The notes under the pieces were generated by a model that worked only from the letters and a program-made list of their open reading frames with translations, was not told the origin of the DNA and did no database searches. A stretch of 64,000 bases of DNA from CAYYVK01 sp964475145 (GTDB taxonomy: Archaea; Aenigmatarchaeota; Aenigmatarchaeia; CG10238-14; SCSR01): contig CAYYVK010000001.1 in the NCBI GenBank assembly GCA_964475145.1, positions 1 to 64,000 on the forward strand, in the 5' to 3' direction. Numbering within the stretch: position 1 is the stretch's first letter; each line of letters opens with the position of its first letter. The translations under genes were made by a program, and so were the position numbers. Positions 52,416 to 60,176 of the stretch are shown here, in pieces.

Positions 52416-52851
52416 AATTGGGTATGAGTTTGAAAAAATAGTAGCAAAACTTTTCGAGCTAAAGGGGTATGAAGTAGAAACAAATAAAATTCTGGTTGGC
52501 AAGAGTGGGGTTCAACACGAGATAGACATCTACGGCAAGTTAAAAGGAACTACCATGGCTGCTGAGTGCAAGTATAGAAGTATAGAAGAAAAGGTTGAGA
52601 AAAATGACATAGCTATATTTTTGATGAAGCTAGACGACTTAAACATCCAAGAAGCCTACATAATAACAAACTCCAAGTTTGATGAAAATGCAATCAGAAT
52701 AGGAAATTATTATAACATCAAAATGATAGACGGAGATTCTCTAAAAGAAGAGTTTAGAAAGTATGGAATTAGTTACACACTCGAACCCCTTCCAGATGGT
52801 CCACTTTTAAATATCGTTAAATCTTTTATAAATCTCGCTAAACAAATTTAA
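52399..52851 (+). CDS. PD-(D/E)xK nuclease-like protein
   Basis: This 150-residue protein has the restriction-endonuclease-like fold of Mrr-type and related nucleases. The first helix has YEFEKIVAKLFELKGYEV (Glu10/Glu12), followed by the catalytic HEIDIYG (Asp43) and AAECKYR (Glu56, Lys58). That pattern is typical of archaeal nucleases acting on DNA in repair, recombination or defence. No separate DNA-binding domain is present. Start ATG 52399; a TTG two codons upstream is possible. It ends overlapping the convergent gene by 14 bases. Confidence 0.82.
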   Translation: MREKSKIGYEFEKIVAKLFELKGYEVETNKILVGKSGVQHEIDIYGKLKGTTMAAECKYRSIEEKVEKNDIAIFLMKLDDLNIQEAYIITNSKFDENAIRIGNYYNIKMIDGDSLKEEFRKYGISYTLEPLPDGPLLNIVKSFINLAKQI

Positions 52852-53764
52852 ACGTGCTTTTCCCTCTTTTAGGTTTCAGTTCTAGTATAAATTCTGACCT
52901 TACTGTTTCTAAGAATTCACGAAGCATTTGCTCATTCTCTGCTGAGAGTGTGTCCCACTCCAGTAAACTCTCGTCTAATTTGGAGTACATTTTTTTACTT
53001 GCTTCTAACAATTTTCTTGGAGCCCCTCCTCTTTCCAAAAGTTTTGAAAGTTCTCTTAGATTTGATTTTATTTTTCTACACTGGGCTTTTTCTCCTATCA
53101 GCCTATATACAAGATTAACTACCTTTTCTACCTCCCTTACATCTAACGGTGGTCTATCAACAGCTAGATCTGCTAGAAGATAAACCTGATAGATGTTCTT
53201 CTCTGCTATCTTAATAAGCTTTTCAAAACCTTCATCTAGAGAATTAAATTTGTTCGCCGCTCTTATTATTGCCTTATACACAAAATCCCTCTTTGGAAAA
53301 TCTTCTGGAACAAGATTTGCAATCCTTTCTGCTATTCTAAACCCCTTTATCAGCTCGACGTTAGACTCGTCTGCAAGAATAGAAAAAAGCTCTCCCTCTA
53401 CTTCTGCAAACTTATAGCCAACTTTCTCAAGACGTTTACCCACTTCTAGTTCTACCTTCTTACAAACTCCTGAAAAAAGTTTACTATCTCTCAGCCTAAA
53501 CTCGTCACCAGTTTCTTGGTAAAAGTTTGCATAAGGTTGGAGAAAAGCCAGGATAGATGCAAGCTCCTCTGAGAAAAAATTTTTATTCAAGGCATTATAG
53601 TTTATGACAAACCTATAGTTCTTAAAATCTGCAAATCCTCTTATGCTTTTGTCTTCAAAAAATCTGCCATCCTTATCTAACTCTAATTGAAAAGTGTTTG
53701 GAAAGCCAAAATAGTCTGTATAAAGCTTTACATCTTCTAATACTTTCTTTGCTTTCTCTTCCAT
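52838..53764 (-). CDS. Unrecognised protein, partner of the HAD protein
   Basis: This encodes a 308-residue, mostly helical soluble protein without a recognised family. The N-terminal ~50 residues have beta strands (YRFVINYNALNKNFF), and the rest is helical with RIANLVPEDFPKRDFVYKAIIRAANKF. The C-terminus ends SEFILELKPKRGKSTF. Its ATG is three bases after the HAD gene stop, so both are one operon read from 54955. Confidence 0.55.
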   Translation of the reverse strand: MEEKAKKVLEDVKLYTDYFGFPNTFQLELDKDGRFFEDKSIRGFADFKNYRFVINYNALNKNFFSEELASILAFLQPYANFYQETGDEFRLRDSKLFSGVCKKVELEVGKRLEKVGYKFAEVEGELFSILADESNVELIKGFRIAERIANLVPEDFPKRDFVYKAIIRAANKFNSLDEGFEKLIKIAEKNIYQVYLLADLAVDRPPLDVREVEKVVNLVYRLIGEKAQCRKIKSNLRELSKLLERGGAPRKLLEASKKMYSKLDESLLEWDTLSAENEQMLREFLETVRSEFILELKPKRGKSTFKFV

Positions 53765-53767
53765 CTT

Positions 53768-54955
53768 TCACCTTTTAAAAATTTCTGCATACTTCCTAAT
53801 CTTTTCTATATCCTCTTCGGTAAAATGCCATTCCGGAATTTTAGCTTCCATCTCATTACAAATATCGTCTATAAAACTTTTCTCACTTTCCTCTTTGCCG
53901 CTTTCAAACCTTTCTAGCATCTCCTGTAATCTTGAACCTAATTCAGAATTTCTAAACTTCAGATTTTTGTCGATAAACTTAGTATTTTGTACAAGTTTCT
54001 GAATTGCATTCTTCATTGTTTCTTTGTCTAAAGAGTCTAAAGTGCTTTTCAGCTTTTTCACCTCGTTGATACTTAAGCATAGATTATAGTAAGATGAAGG
54101 ATCGAGAAAGAGAGTTGTTAATCTACCAACCAACCATGACTTTACAATGTTAGTTATTTTACTTAAGTCTTCCTTCAAAGAAGCATCACCAAAGTAGAGT
54201 ATACTTGGATATTTTGGCAAATTGTAGGAAGTTTCTTTTTCATCTTTTCTTGGAATTCCAACATAAAGCCCTAAACCACCTCTTGCAAAAAGTGGCTCCT
54301 CAAGCCCTATTTCTTCTGTAGAGTCTATGTCAGTAGAGTAGATGCATAAGTCTGAAGAGCACCCAAACATCTTTGAAATGTTTTGTGTAGCTTCTAGCTT
54401 ATTGTAGCCCAGGTTGTGACGCATTCCCTTAAAGTATCCTTCCTCGTCCCATTCAAAAGTAGATCCAAAACAAAAAGTAGCTGGAAGAGAAAATTTTTCT
54501 GTTGCAAACTCTTGCACCAAATCTACAGGCTCACCTGAGTTTAGAGCTATGGTAAAACCAATCTCTGTTAACTCCTTTTTAGCTTGTAAAGCTCCTGGTG
54601 TTAGTTTTGCTTCTCTTACTGTCTTCTCTCTTGCTTCTACATAATCTTCCTTCTTCATCCTCGTCTCCCTCAACTCTTGATTTAAAAGCTCTTCCCATCC
54701 TTTGTTTTCATGCTCACAAACTAACTTCAAGAAGAGCTTTTTCAACAAATTAACTTTTTCTTTCACCCTTCTGTTTCTCATGTTCTCAAACAGCCTCTCG
54801 TACAAGTTCTCGGTAGTAAGTGTGTGGTCTATGTCGAAGATGAAAAGCAAACGTGGTATGTACTTGAAGTGTGCTCCAGAGAAATCGTACTTGTTTGCAA
54901 TCTTTAGGTAGAGTGTACAAACTTCTTTTGTGTAATTATTTGTAAAGTTTTCCAT
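53768..54955 (-). CDS. Large HAD-superfamily protein
   Basis: This 395-residue protein has HAD motif I, FIFDIDHTLTTEN (Asp41, Asp43). Motif II is in TIALNSGEPVDLVQEF, and a possible motif IV in IYSTDIDSTEEIG. A C-terminal helical extension (~260-395) is not found in ordinary HAD phosphatases. The family-like helical cap suggests phosphoserine phosphatase-type subclass IB, but the substrate is unknown. It is transcribed away from 55021 with a control region bearing two palindromes. Confidence 0.75.
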   Translation of the reverse strand: MENFTNNYTKEVCTLYLKIANKYDFSGAHFKYIPRLLFIFDIDHTLTTENLYERLFENMRNRRVKEKVNLLKKLFLKLVCEHENKGWEELLNQELRETRMKKEDYVEAREKTVREAKLTPGALQAKKELTEIGFTIALNSGEPVDLVQEFATEKFSLPATFCFGSTFEWDEEGYFKGMRHNLGYNKLEATQNISKMFGCSSDLCIYSTDIDSTEEIGLEEPLFARGGLGLYVGIPRKDEKETSYNLPKYPSILYFGDASLKEDLSKITNIVKSWLVGRLTTLFLDPSSYYNLCLSINEVKKLKSTLDSLDKETMKNAIQKLVQNTKFIDKNLKFRNSELGSRLQEMLERFESGKEESEKSFIDDICNEMEAKIPEWHFTEEDIEKIRKYAEIFKR

Positions 54956-54967
54956 CAGTTAAATTTA

Positions 54968-54980
54968 CTACCCCCAGTGG
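54968..54980. promoter_or_regulatory. Palindromic operator candidate 3
   Basis: CTACC-CCC-AGTGG matches CYACT-N3-AGTRG with one mismatch. It lies 13 bases upstream of the HAD gene start and could block its transcription start. Confidence 0.4.
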
Positions 54981-55004
54981 TAAAAATCTTATACTTTTAA
55001 TTCA

Positions 55005-55018
55005 CCACTCAATAGTAG
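55005..55018. promoter_or_regulatory. Palindromic operator candidate 4
   Basis: CCACT-CAAT-AGTAG fits the same palindrome with a 4-base spacer. It ends two bases before the ATG at 55021, so it would overlap the transcription start of that small gene; a TATA-like ACTTTTAATT lies between candidates 3 and 4. Confidence 0.4.
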
Positions 55019-55020
55019 CT

Positions 55021-55233
55021 ATGAGAAAAATGAAAAATTCAGAAGATCTGGCAAAAGCGATCATTTCTGTTGCAAGAAAGTTCGTCTCAGAATTAAAGAG
55101 AATGTGTGAAAACCCTTCTTTAAAGGGAAATTTACTGAAAGAAAGGCTTAGAAGGAAGTTGAAAGAGTTTGAATCTATCCTAGACTTCTTAGAATTTACT
55201 CGGAAATTGACTCGAAAGTCTAGGAAAACTTAA
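55021..55233 (+). CDS. Small helical basic protein
   Basis: This 70-residue lysine/arginine-rich protein is entirely helical (AIISVARKFVSELKRMCENPSLKGNLLKERLRRKLKEFE and onward). I recognise no family. It begins immediately after a candidate operator and overlaps the convergent TrmB-family gene by 14 bases. A leaderless start is likely. Confidence 0.5.
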   Translation: MRKMKNSEDLAKAIISVARKFVSELKRMCENPSLKGNLLKERLRRKLKEFESILDFLEFTRKLTRKSRKT

Positions 55234-56008
55234 AATCTTCTAGCTTCACTTCCTTTGCACTTTTCCAAATGCTTTTCATATAGCTATCAAAAACTTTTAC
55301 TAAAGCTGGGTCTGTAGAGTAGAGTGAAGTAAACGGGAACTTTTCTTGTCTTGTTGGGTTATGGTCTAATCTTATTAGCACTTCTTTACCGTCTGCGACC
55401 ATAATCCTTGGATGCACATTAGTAACGAAAATTCTTATTTGAACCTTATGAGAATAGTACCATTTTGCTTGATAGTAATTTTTCTCGTCTATGCCCTTCA
55501 TGGCTATTATTCTTACAGTAGCTCCCCTTTTCACAGCATTCTTTACTGCCTCGCCTAGCTTTGGTGAGTAGGTAAAATCTCTACTTATCACATAAGCATA
55601 CTTTTCTACTCTATCAAACATTTCGCATACCCTATTTACAAATTCTTTTAAGCCTTTCCCTCTTGCTGTCCATAAACCCTCTATCACGTTTTGTCTAACA
55701 GGCTTTATCGATTGTAAAAGCTTGATCGATTCTTCCAACTCCTTTAGCTCACTTTTTCTTTCTTCCAAGAGGTTTGTCAATGCTACTTGTGGAGGGATCG
55801 CCCTGAACTCTTTTGGTCTACCTCCTACAAACTCTACAAGTTGCTTGTTTGCAAGCTGCTCTAAAACTTCATAAACTTTTGACTGGGGTATTCCAGAATC
55901 CTTTCCTATTACACTAGCTTTTGCCGAGCCTAGGGAGAGAAGTGTTGAATAGGCAAGTGCCTCATATTCGCTCAAGCCAAACTTTTTGAGCAAATCTTTT
56001 GCTTCCAT
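55220..56008 (-). CDS. TrmB-family transcriptional regulator
   Basis: This 262-residue protein has the N-terminal TrmB winged helix: LLKKFGLSEYEALAYSTLLSLGSAKASVIGKDSGIPQSKVYEVLEQLANKQLVEFVGGRPKEFRAIPP (residues ~4-72). A coiled-coil linker follows (LLEERKSELKELEESIKLL) and then a phospholipase-D-like C-terminal ligand domain, though without the sugar-binding extension. Such proteins often bind metabolites and control adjacent genes. It is the natural candidate to bind the palindromes at 50871-55018. Confidence 0.9.
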   Translation of the reverse strand: MEAKDLLKKFGLSEYEALAYSTLLSLGSAKASVIGKDSGIPQSKVYEVLEQLANKQLVEFVGGRPKEFRAIPPQVALTNLLEERKSELKELEESIKLLQSIKPVRQNVIEGLWTARGKGLKEFVNRVCEMFDRVEKYAYVISRDFTYSPKLGEAVKNAVKRGATVRIIAMKGIDEKNYYQAKWYYSHKVQIRIFVTNVHPRIMVADGKEVLIRLDHNPTRQEKFPFTSLYSTDPALVKVFDSYMKSIWKSAKEVKLEDFKFS

Positions 56009-56089
56009 TTATTCTTAGTTTATAATGAATAAAATAAAAATGTTTCCGTTTTTGAGAAGTTTTTATTCTGCGATAAGCTAATTAATTTT

Positions 56090-56602
56090 ATGGAAGTTTT
56101 TGGCATAAGCATGCAAGAGTTAATCTTCTCCATATTTCTTCCCTTTGTTTTGTTCTATCTTCTGTTCTTTGCCTTATTAAGAAAGTCTAAGATACTTGGC
56201 GAAAATAAGAATTTAGACGCTGCCACCGCTTTAGTGTTCTCAGCCTTAGTAATCACAAGCATGTACTCCCTTGGGATAACACGATACTTAGCAAACTTTG
56301 GTGCAGCTGTCGCGGTTGCATGTTTTGCTGCCTTGTTTATCTATGGCACTATAAAGATGACTCTCACAAAAGGGTGGGAATATGCTACAGAAGTAGACAG
56401 AAAAAAATTTGAAGAACTGGAGAAAAAAGGTGAAGAGCTGTGGAAGGAATTTCTCAAAGGAGATTCTTCTGCCTTTCCTGCTTTGGAGAATGTGGTAAAA
56501 GAACTTGAAGTGCTAGCGAAAAAGTTGAAGAAGGATTTGAACCAGATCGAGTGGTACAAAAAATATAAAGAGTATAAAAGGCGTCCTGAAAAAGGTGGCT
56601 GA
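56090..56602 (+). CDS. Membrane protein of a three-gene module
   Basis: This 170-residue protein has three membrane helices (~10-30, ~45-65, ~70-92), a short cytoplasmic loop with LRKSKILGENKNLDAATAL, and a ~75-residue charged C-terminal helix domain. The helices resemble those of the next gene product (MLNKLRIFNRNLNVVIAF), suggesting a duplication. The TGA is directly followed by the next ATG (TGAATG). Unknown family. Confidence 0.6.
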   Translation: MEVFGISMQELIFSIFLPFVLFYLLFFALLRKSKILGENKNLDAATALVFSALVITSMYSLGITRYLANFGAAVAVACFAALFIYGTIKMTLTKGWEYATEVDRKKFEELEKKGEELWKEFLKGDSSAFPALENVVKELEVLAKKLKKDLNQIEWYKKYKEYKRRPEKGG

Positions 56603-56869
56603 ATGTTTGAGTTGCTTTTTCAGTTTTTATTTTTCATGCTTTCCTTCCTGCTAGTTTTTGGTATGCTGAACAAATTAAGAATTTTTAACAGAAACTTGAA
56701 TGTTGTAATAGCTTTCGTAATTGCTTTTTATGTTATTTCTGTTTCTTTTATCTTTGCAGAAGATGTGCAGAAAGTTCTAGCGTGTTTTGGAATTCTTGTT
56801 ATTATCGTCCTTGGCGCAGTCTTAGTCTACACAGCCTCTGGGTTAAGAGAACAGAAAAGGAAGTTTTAA
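56603..56869 (+). CDS. Small membrane protein of a three-gene module
   Basis: This encodes an 88-residue protein of three hydrophobic helices and a short basic tail (LREQKRKF). It is shorter than, but similar in layout to, the preceding product, with the same Leu-Arg-x-Phe-Asn-type loop between helices 1 and 2. Unknown family. Confidence 0.6.
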   Translation: MFELLFQFLFFMLSFLLVFGMLNKLRIFNRNLNVVIAFVIAFYVISVSFIFAEDVQKVLACFGILVIIVLGAVLVYTASGLREQKRKF

Positions 56870-56894
56870 ATACTTAAAATAATAAAAAATTTTT

Positions 56895-57776
56895 ATGAAA
56901 AAGTTGTTAGCGTTGTTGCCAGTAATGCTTTTATTAATTCTCCAAGCAGCAAATGCTCAGGAAGAAACTGTTAACATAATATCCAACATTCTTGTTCAGT
57001 TCTCTGGTGTTATATTCATCATTGCTTTTGTTATAATACTTTTGTTGATTGCTGGTGTTTTTCCAAGAATATCTATTGGAGGAATTCCGTGGGGAACTAT
57101 TGGGTTGCTTATAGCTATTCTCATAGTAATGCTCGTTCCATTTTTCATCGACTTAGAGTGGCTAACATCACAATTTAAGGTTAGCCTTCCTCAATATCAG
57201 CAATCGCCGCTTCCTGCGCCTGCAGTAACAGTTCTTTCTGATTGGCTAGGATTACCTAAAGACTGGATGTACATACCTGCGATAATATACTTCTTTCTCC
57301 TGCCTTTTGCAGCAGTCTTTGCTCTTATTTATGCGTTCTTAGCTAGCATAAACATGTGGGGAGGAAAGAACAACATAAACAGGCTGCTCGCGTTTATAAT
57401 AACGATAATGACCATACCTACTGGTATTTTAACAAGAATGACGATGGTAATGTTTGTATTCCTAGGTATGTGGACGCTTGGCGTTTTCTTTGTGACTTTT
57501 GTCGTTGGTGTTCTCTACAGGGGAGCAGGAGTTATAGCGAAAGAAAGGGCAACCTACAAAGCCATGAGGGGTCCGATAAGGGAGCTGGCAGAATCGTTTA
57601 GAAAGTATGCTGATAGAAAAATTGCAGCTATCGCGCCTACCGAGCGTGTGAAACAAGAGACCATGAGAAGGACAAGAGATGATATAGAAGAAAAGATATA
57701 TCTAGGTGAAATAAAAACTCTTGACGAAGCTAAAAGTCAGTTTGATAAGCAGTATGAGAGTATAGTCGGTAAATAA
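56895..57776 (+). CDS. Polytopic membrane protein with signal peptide
   Basis: This 293-residue protein starts with a signal-like helix (MKKLLALLPVMLLLILQAANAQ), contains about six further membrane segments and an extracytoplasmic loop (~82-120). A Lys/Arg-rich cytoplasmic tail of ~80 residues follows. The region IYFFLLPFAAVFALIYAFLASI and the helices after it resemble the protein at 3613-4539, so these form a family of which this genome has two copies. Function unknown; a channel-like role similar to VirB6 is only analogy. Confidence 0.65.
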   Translation: MKKLLALLPVMLLLILQAANAQEETVNIISNILVQFSGVIFIIAFVIILLLIAGVFPRISIGGIPWGTIGLLIAILIVMLVPFFIDLEWLTSQFKVSLPQYQQSPLPAPAVTVLSDWLGLPKDWMYIPAIIYFFLLPFAAVFALIYAFLASINMWGGKNNINRLLAFIITIMTIPTGILTRMTMVMFVFLGMWTLGVFFVTFVVGVLYRGAGVIAKERATYKAMRGPIRELAESFRKYADRKIAAIAPTERVKQETMRRTRDDIEEKIYLGEIKTLDEAKSQFDKQYESIVGK

Positions 57777-57844
57777 AAGATTTAAAAATCTTTAATTTAA
57801 TATCAATAAGAATAGTAGGCTTGGCATTAAAAACAATAAAATCA

Positions 57845-57853
57845 AAGGAGGTG
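57845..57853 (+). promoter_or_regulatory. Strong ribosome-binding site of alba
   Basis: AAGGAGGTG lies seven bases before the Alba ATG at 57861, a perfect match to the 16S anti-Shine-Dalgarno. This fits high expression of a chromatin protein. A TATA-like TTTAAAAATCTTTAA lies near 57781-57795. Confidence 0.7.
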
Positions 57854-57860
57854 TAAGTGA

Positions 57861-58151
57861 ATGGCAACAAATCAAGCAACTCAAGATAATGTGGTATACG
57901 TCGGCAGGAAGCCTAGCATGGCATACGTCCTAGCGGTAATCACTCAGTTCAACAACGGACAGGAAGAAGTTCATGTAAAAGCACGTGGGAAAAGTATAAG
58001 TAAAGCAGTAGATGTTGCAGAAATAATAAGGAGAAGGTTCCTGACCGGCGTAAAGATAAAGAATATAGAGCTTGGCACTGAAGAAAAAGAGTTGCCTGAA
58101 GGTAAAGGAAAGATAAACGTTTCAACAATATCAATAACACTAGCAAAGTAA
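57861..58151 (+). CDS. albA: DNA/RNA-binding protein Alba
   Basis: This 96-residue protein is archaeal Alba, a dimeric chromatin and RNA-binding protein. It has [19 protein letters not shown] with the DNA-binding lysine of the family (K17-type), the helix [21 protein letters not shown] and the beta-hairpin [14 protein letters not shown]. It has its own promoter and strong ribosome-binding site. Confidence 0.95.
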   Translation: MATNQATQDNVVYVGRKPSMAYVLAVITQFNNGQEEVHVKARGKSISKAVDVAEIIRRRFLTGVKIKNIELGTEEKELPEGKGKINVSTISITLAK

Positions 58152-58185
58152 AGGCCTAAGTCGATGAAGAAATTCAGAGACTTTT

Positions 58186-59727
58186 TCATCTTTCCAAAAC
58201 AAACATCTTTTTTGTTATTGGTATTTCTCTTACTCGATGAATCAACATTTCCCTCTTTTCTCCAATGCCGATAGGAATTTCTTCTGCTAATAAGTTAGAA
58301 GCTCTTTCCAGCTTCCTCAGTTTTTCCGCATAGATTGTGAGAATTTTCTCTTCTTTCTTTACAGGATCTCCAAGTTTCTTGTGTAAAGTTACACCAGCTC
58401 CCTTATCTTTTGGTGCTCCTGCTGCTTTGGCAACCTCGGATATACCCCCATTATCGATCCACAACACTCTCCCATTTTTCTCTGACTTTATATCCAATTT
58501 ATACGCACCTACCTCCACTTCCTCAGGACTTATCTTTTTCCCTCCTTGGGCTTCCATTATTTCATAGAGTTTTTTCATGGCTTTACCAGAGTTTAATGCA
58601 GCTTTAGCTAGATTCTCGGAATTTCTTTTACCCACCATGCTCAGAAGTATTTGTGCTAAAGAGCATACCTTCTCTTCTAGATCGCTTACAATTCTTCTTC
58701 TTGAAATGACTTCTAAAGCCTCCCTTGCTTCAAGAGCAGGACCTATCGAATAGCCTACAGGCTGTTCCCCATAAGTAACAGCGCACTGAACTTTTATTCC
58801 AACCCTTTTCCCAAGCTCTATAAAATCTTTTGCTAACAAATCTGCATCTCCTATAGTCTTAATTTTTGCTCCTCTACCAGTAGGTATATCTATCACCAAA
58901 TGTGTAGCTCCAACCGCTTTTTTCTTTGCCATTATAGATGGTAGAAGAAGAGGATCTATACCAAGAGGGTATTCTATCTGAATGAATATATCGTCTGCAG
59001 GGGCTAGCTGTAAAGTGCCTCCCCAAACTATGCAACCGTTTGTTTTTTCTACCACTTTCTTCATTTCTTCAATGGTTAAGTTAACTGGCATCAAACATCC
59101 TGCTCTATCAGCTGTGCCTGCTGGTGAAGTAATTGCTCTAGAAGATGTCTTTGGTATTGTTAAGCCAAGACAAGCGATTATAGGAACGAGGAGTAGCGTA
59201 GTCTTATCTCCTGGCACACCACCTGCAGAATGTTTATCACAAATAATTTTCCTCTTCAGATTAAGCTTTTTTCCAGTCTCGACCATAGCAATAGATAAGC
59301 TTGTAGCCTCGTCTAAGTCTAGTCCAGTATTGTGAAGAGTGGTAACAAAAGCAGATATTTCTATATCGGTCAAGTTTCTTTCTACAATATCTTTAACAAT
59401 TTGCTTTATTTCGTCATAGTTCAGTTTTCTTCCTTTTAGCTTGTTCCTGATGAAATGAAGAGATTGAGGGAATTTTGCAACTTCCACTTCTAACGTTTCT
59501 TCCCTTCTTAGCCCAAGGGCTGCTTTGACTTCCTCGTACAAGCCTATCGTACCTTTTTCTACTATCTTTTCTGTCACGTTTACTATAGCAGTTACACAAT
59601 TCTTTTTGTAACCAACCCTAACTCTGTCAAGACTATGTATACCTAAATCTCCTGCATCCTCCATGTTCAAAATTACTATCGGTTTACCACCCGACTCCAA
59701 GCCTAGGAACTTTGCCTTCAAGTTCAT
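58186..59727 (-). CDS. deoA: AMP phosphorylase
   Basis: This 513-residue protein is archaeal AMP phosphorylase, which splits AMP (and other NMPs) with phosphate into a free base and ribose-1,5-bisphosphate. The N-terminal ~85 residues are the extra domain of archaeal members. The core has KHSAGGVPGDKTTLLLVPIIACLGL, SSRAITSPAGTADR and VGKRNSENLAKAAL, shared with thymidine phosphorylase. It is the first enzyme of the AMP pathway, with the isomerase and RuBisCO genes on the same strand. It overlaps the upstream Cys-rich gene by four bases (ATGA). Confidence 0.94.
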   Translation of the reverse strand: MNLKAKFLGLESGGKPIVILNMEDAGDLGIHSLDRVRVGYKKNCVTAIVNVTEKIVEKGTIGLYEEVKAALGLRREETLEVEVAKFPQSLHFIRNKLKGRKLNYDEIKQIVKDIVERNLTDIEISAFVTTLHNTGLDLDEATSLSIAMVETGKKLNLKRKIICDKHSAGGVPGDKTTLLLVPIIACLGLTIPKTSSRAITSPAGTADRAGCLMPVNLTIEEMKKVVEKTNGCIVWGGTLQLAPADDIFIQIEYPLGIDPLLLPSIMAKKKAVGATHLVIDIPTGRGAKIKTIGDADLLAKDFIELGKRVGIKVQCAVTYGEQPVGYSIGPALEAREALEVISRRRIVSDLEEKVCSLAQILLSMVGKRNSENLAKAALNSGKAMKKLYEIMEAQGGKKISPEEVEVGAYKLDIKSEKNGRVLWIDNGGISEVAKAAGAPKDKGAGVTLHKKLGDPVKKEEKILTIYAEKLRKLERASNLLAEEIPIGIGEKREMLIHRVREIPITKKMFVLER

Positions 59728-60101
59728 GCTACACTACACACTCCTTCTATACATTTGCATGACAAAGAAGGTTTTGGAGAAATTATCTGAGGGCAAATAA
59801 CCTTAAATCCGCTACATGTAACGTTACTCCTTTTGTTTATGCATTCCCAATTGGCTCCGGCTGTCTCTGGACAACAATTAGTGGAAAGCCATTCACAATC
59901 TGTATCAAAAGTGCATGAACGAATTATCTCAGGTGTATGAACTGGTATTGTAGTTGATGGAGCTGTGGTCGTGGTTGTTGTCCCTATAGTTATTTGTGTG
60001 ACGCATAAATTTTTCTGGACAGATTTTAGAAAGATCCAGAAGCCGATCAACATAGTTAAAATGGTGAAAAGGATATAAGGAGTACACCTTCTTACCTTCA
60101 T
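59724..60101 (-). CDS. Membrane-anchored Cys-rich protein in the AMP-pathway operon
   Basis: This 125-residue protein has an N-terminal signal anchor (PYILFTILTMLIGFWIFL) and a Thr-rich linker (TTTTTAPSTTIP). A compact cysteine-rich domain follows with eight cysteines in patterns such as CTFDTDCEW, NCCPE and CKCIEGVC. It looks like a small disulfide-bonded extracytoplasmic domain. It lies between AMP phosphorylase and RuBisCO on the same strand; its TGA overlaps the AMP phosphorylase ATG. No link to nucleotide metabolism is evident. Unknown family. Confidence 0.65.
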   Translation of the reverse strand: MKVRRCTPYILFTILTMLIGFWIFLKSVQKNLCVTQITIGTTTTTTAPSTTIPVHTPEIIRSCTFDTDCEWLSTNCCPETAGANWECINKRSNVTCSGFKVICPQIISPKPSLSCKCIEGVCSVA

Positions 60102-60176
60102 AAGTTAAATTTTGTTATCTGAAAATAAATGCTTAGGAAGACATTTTCTTGAGTGCCAGCCTCAAAAGATTAGAAG

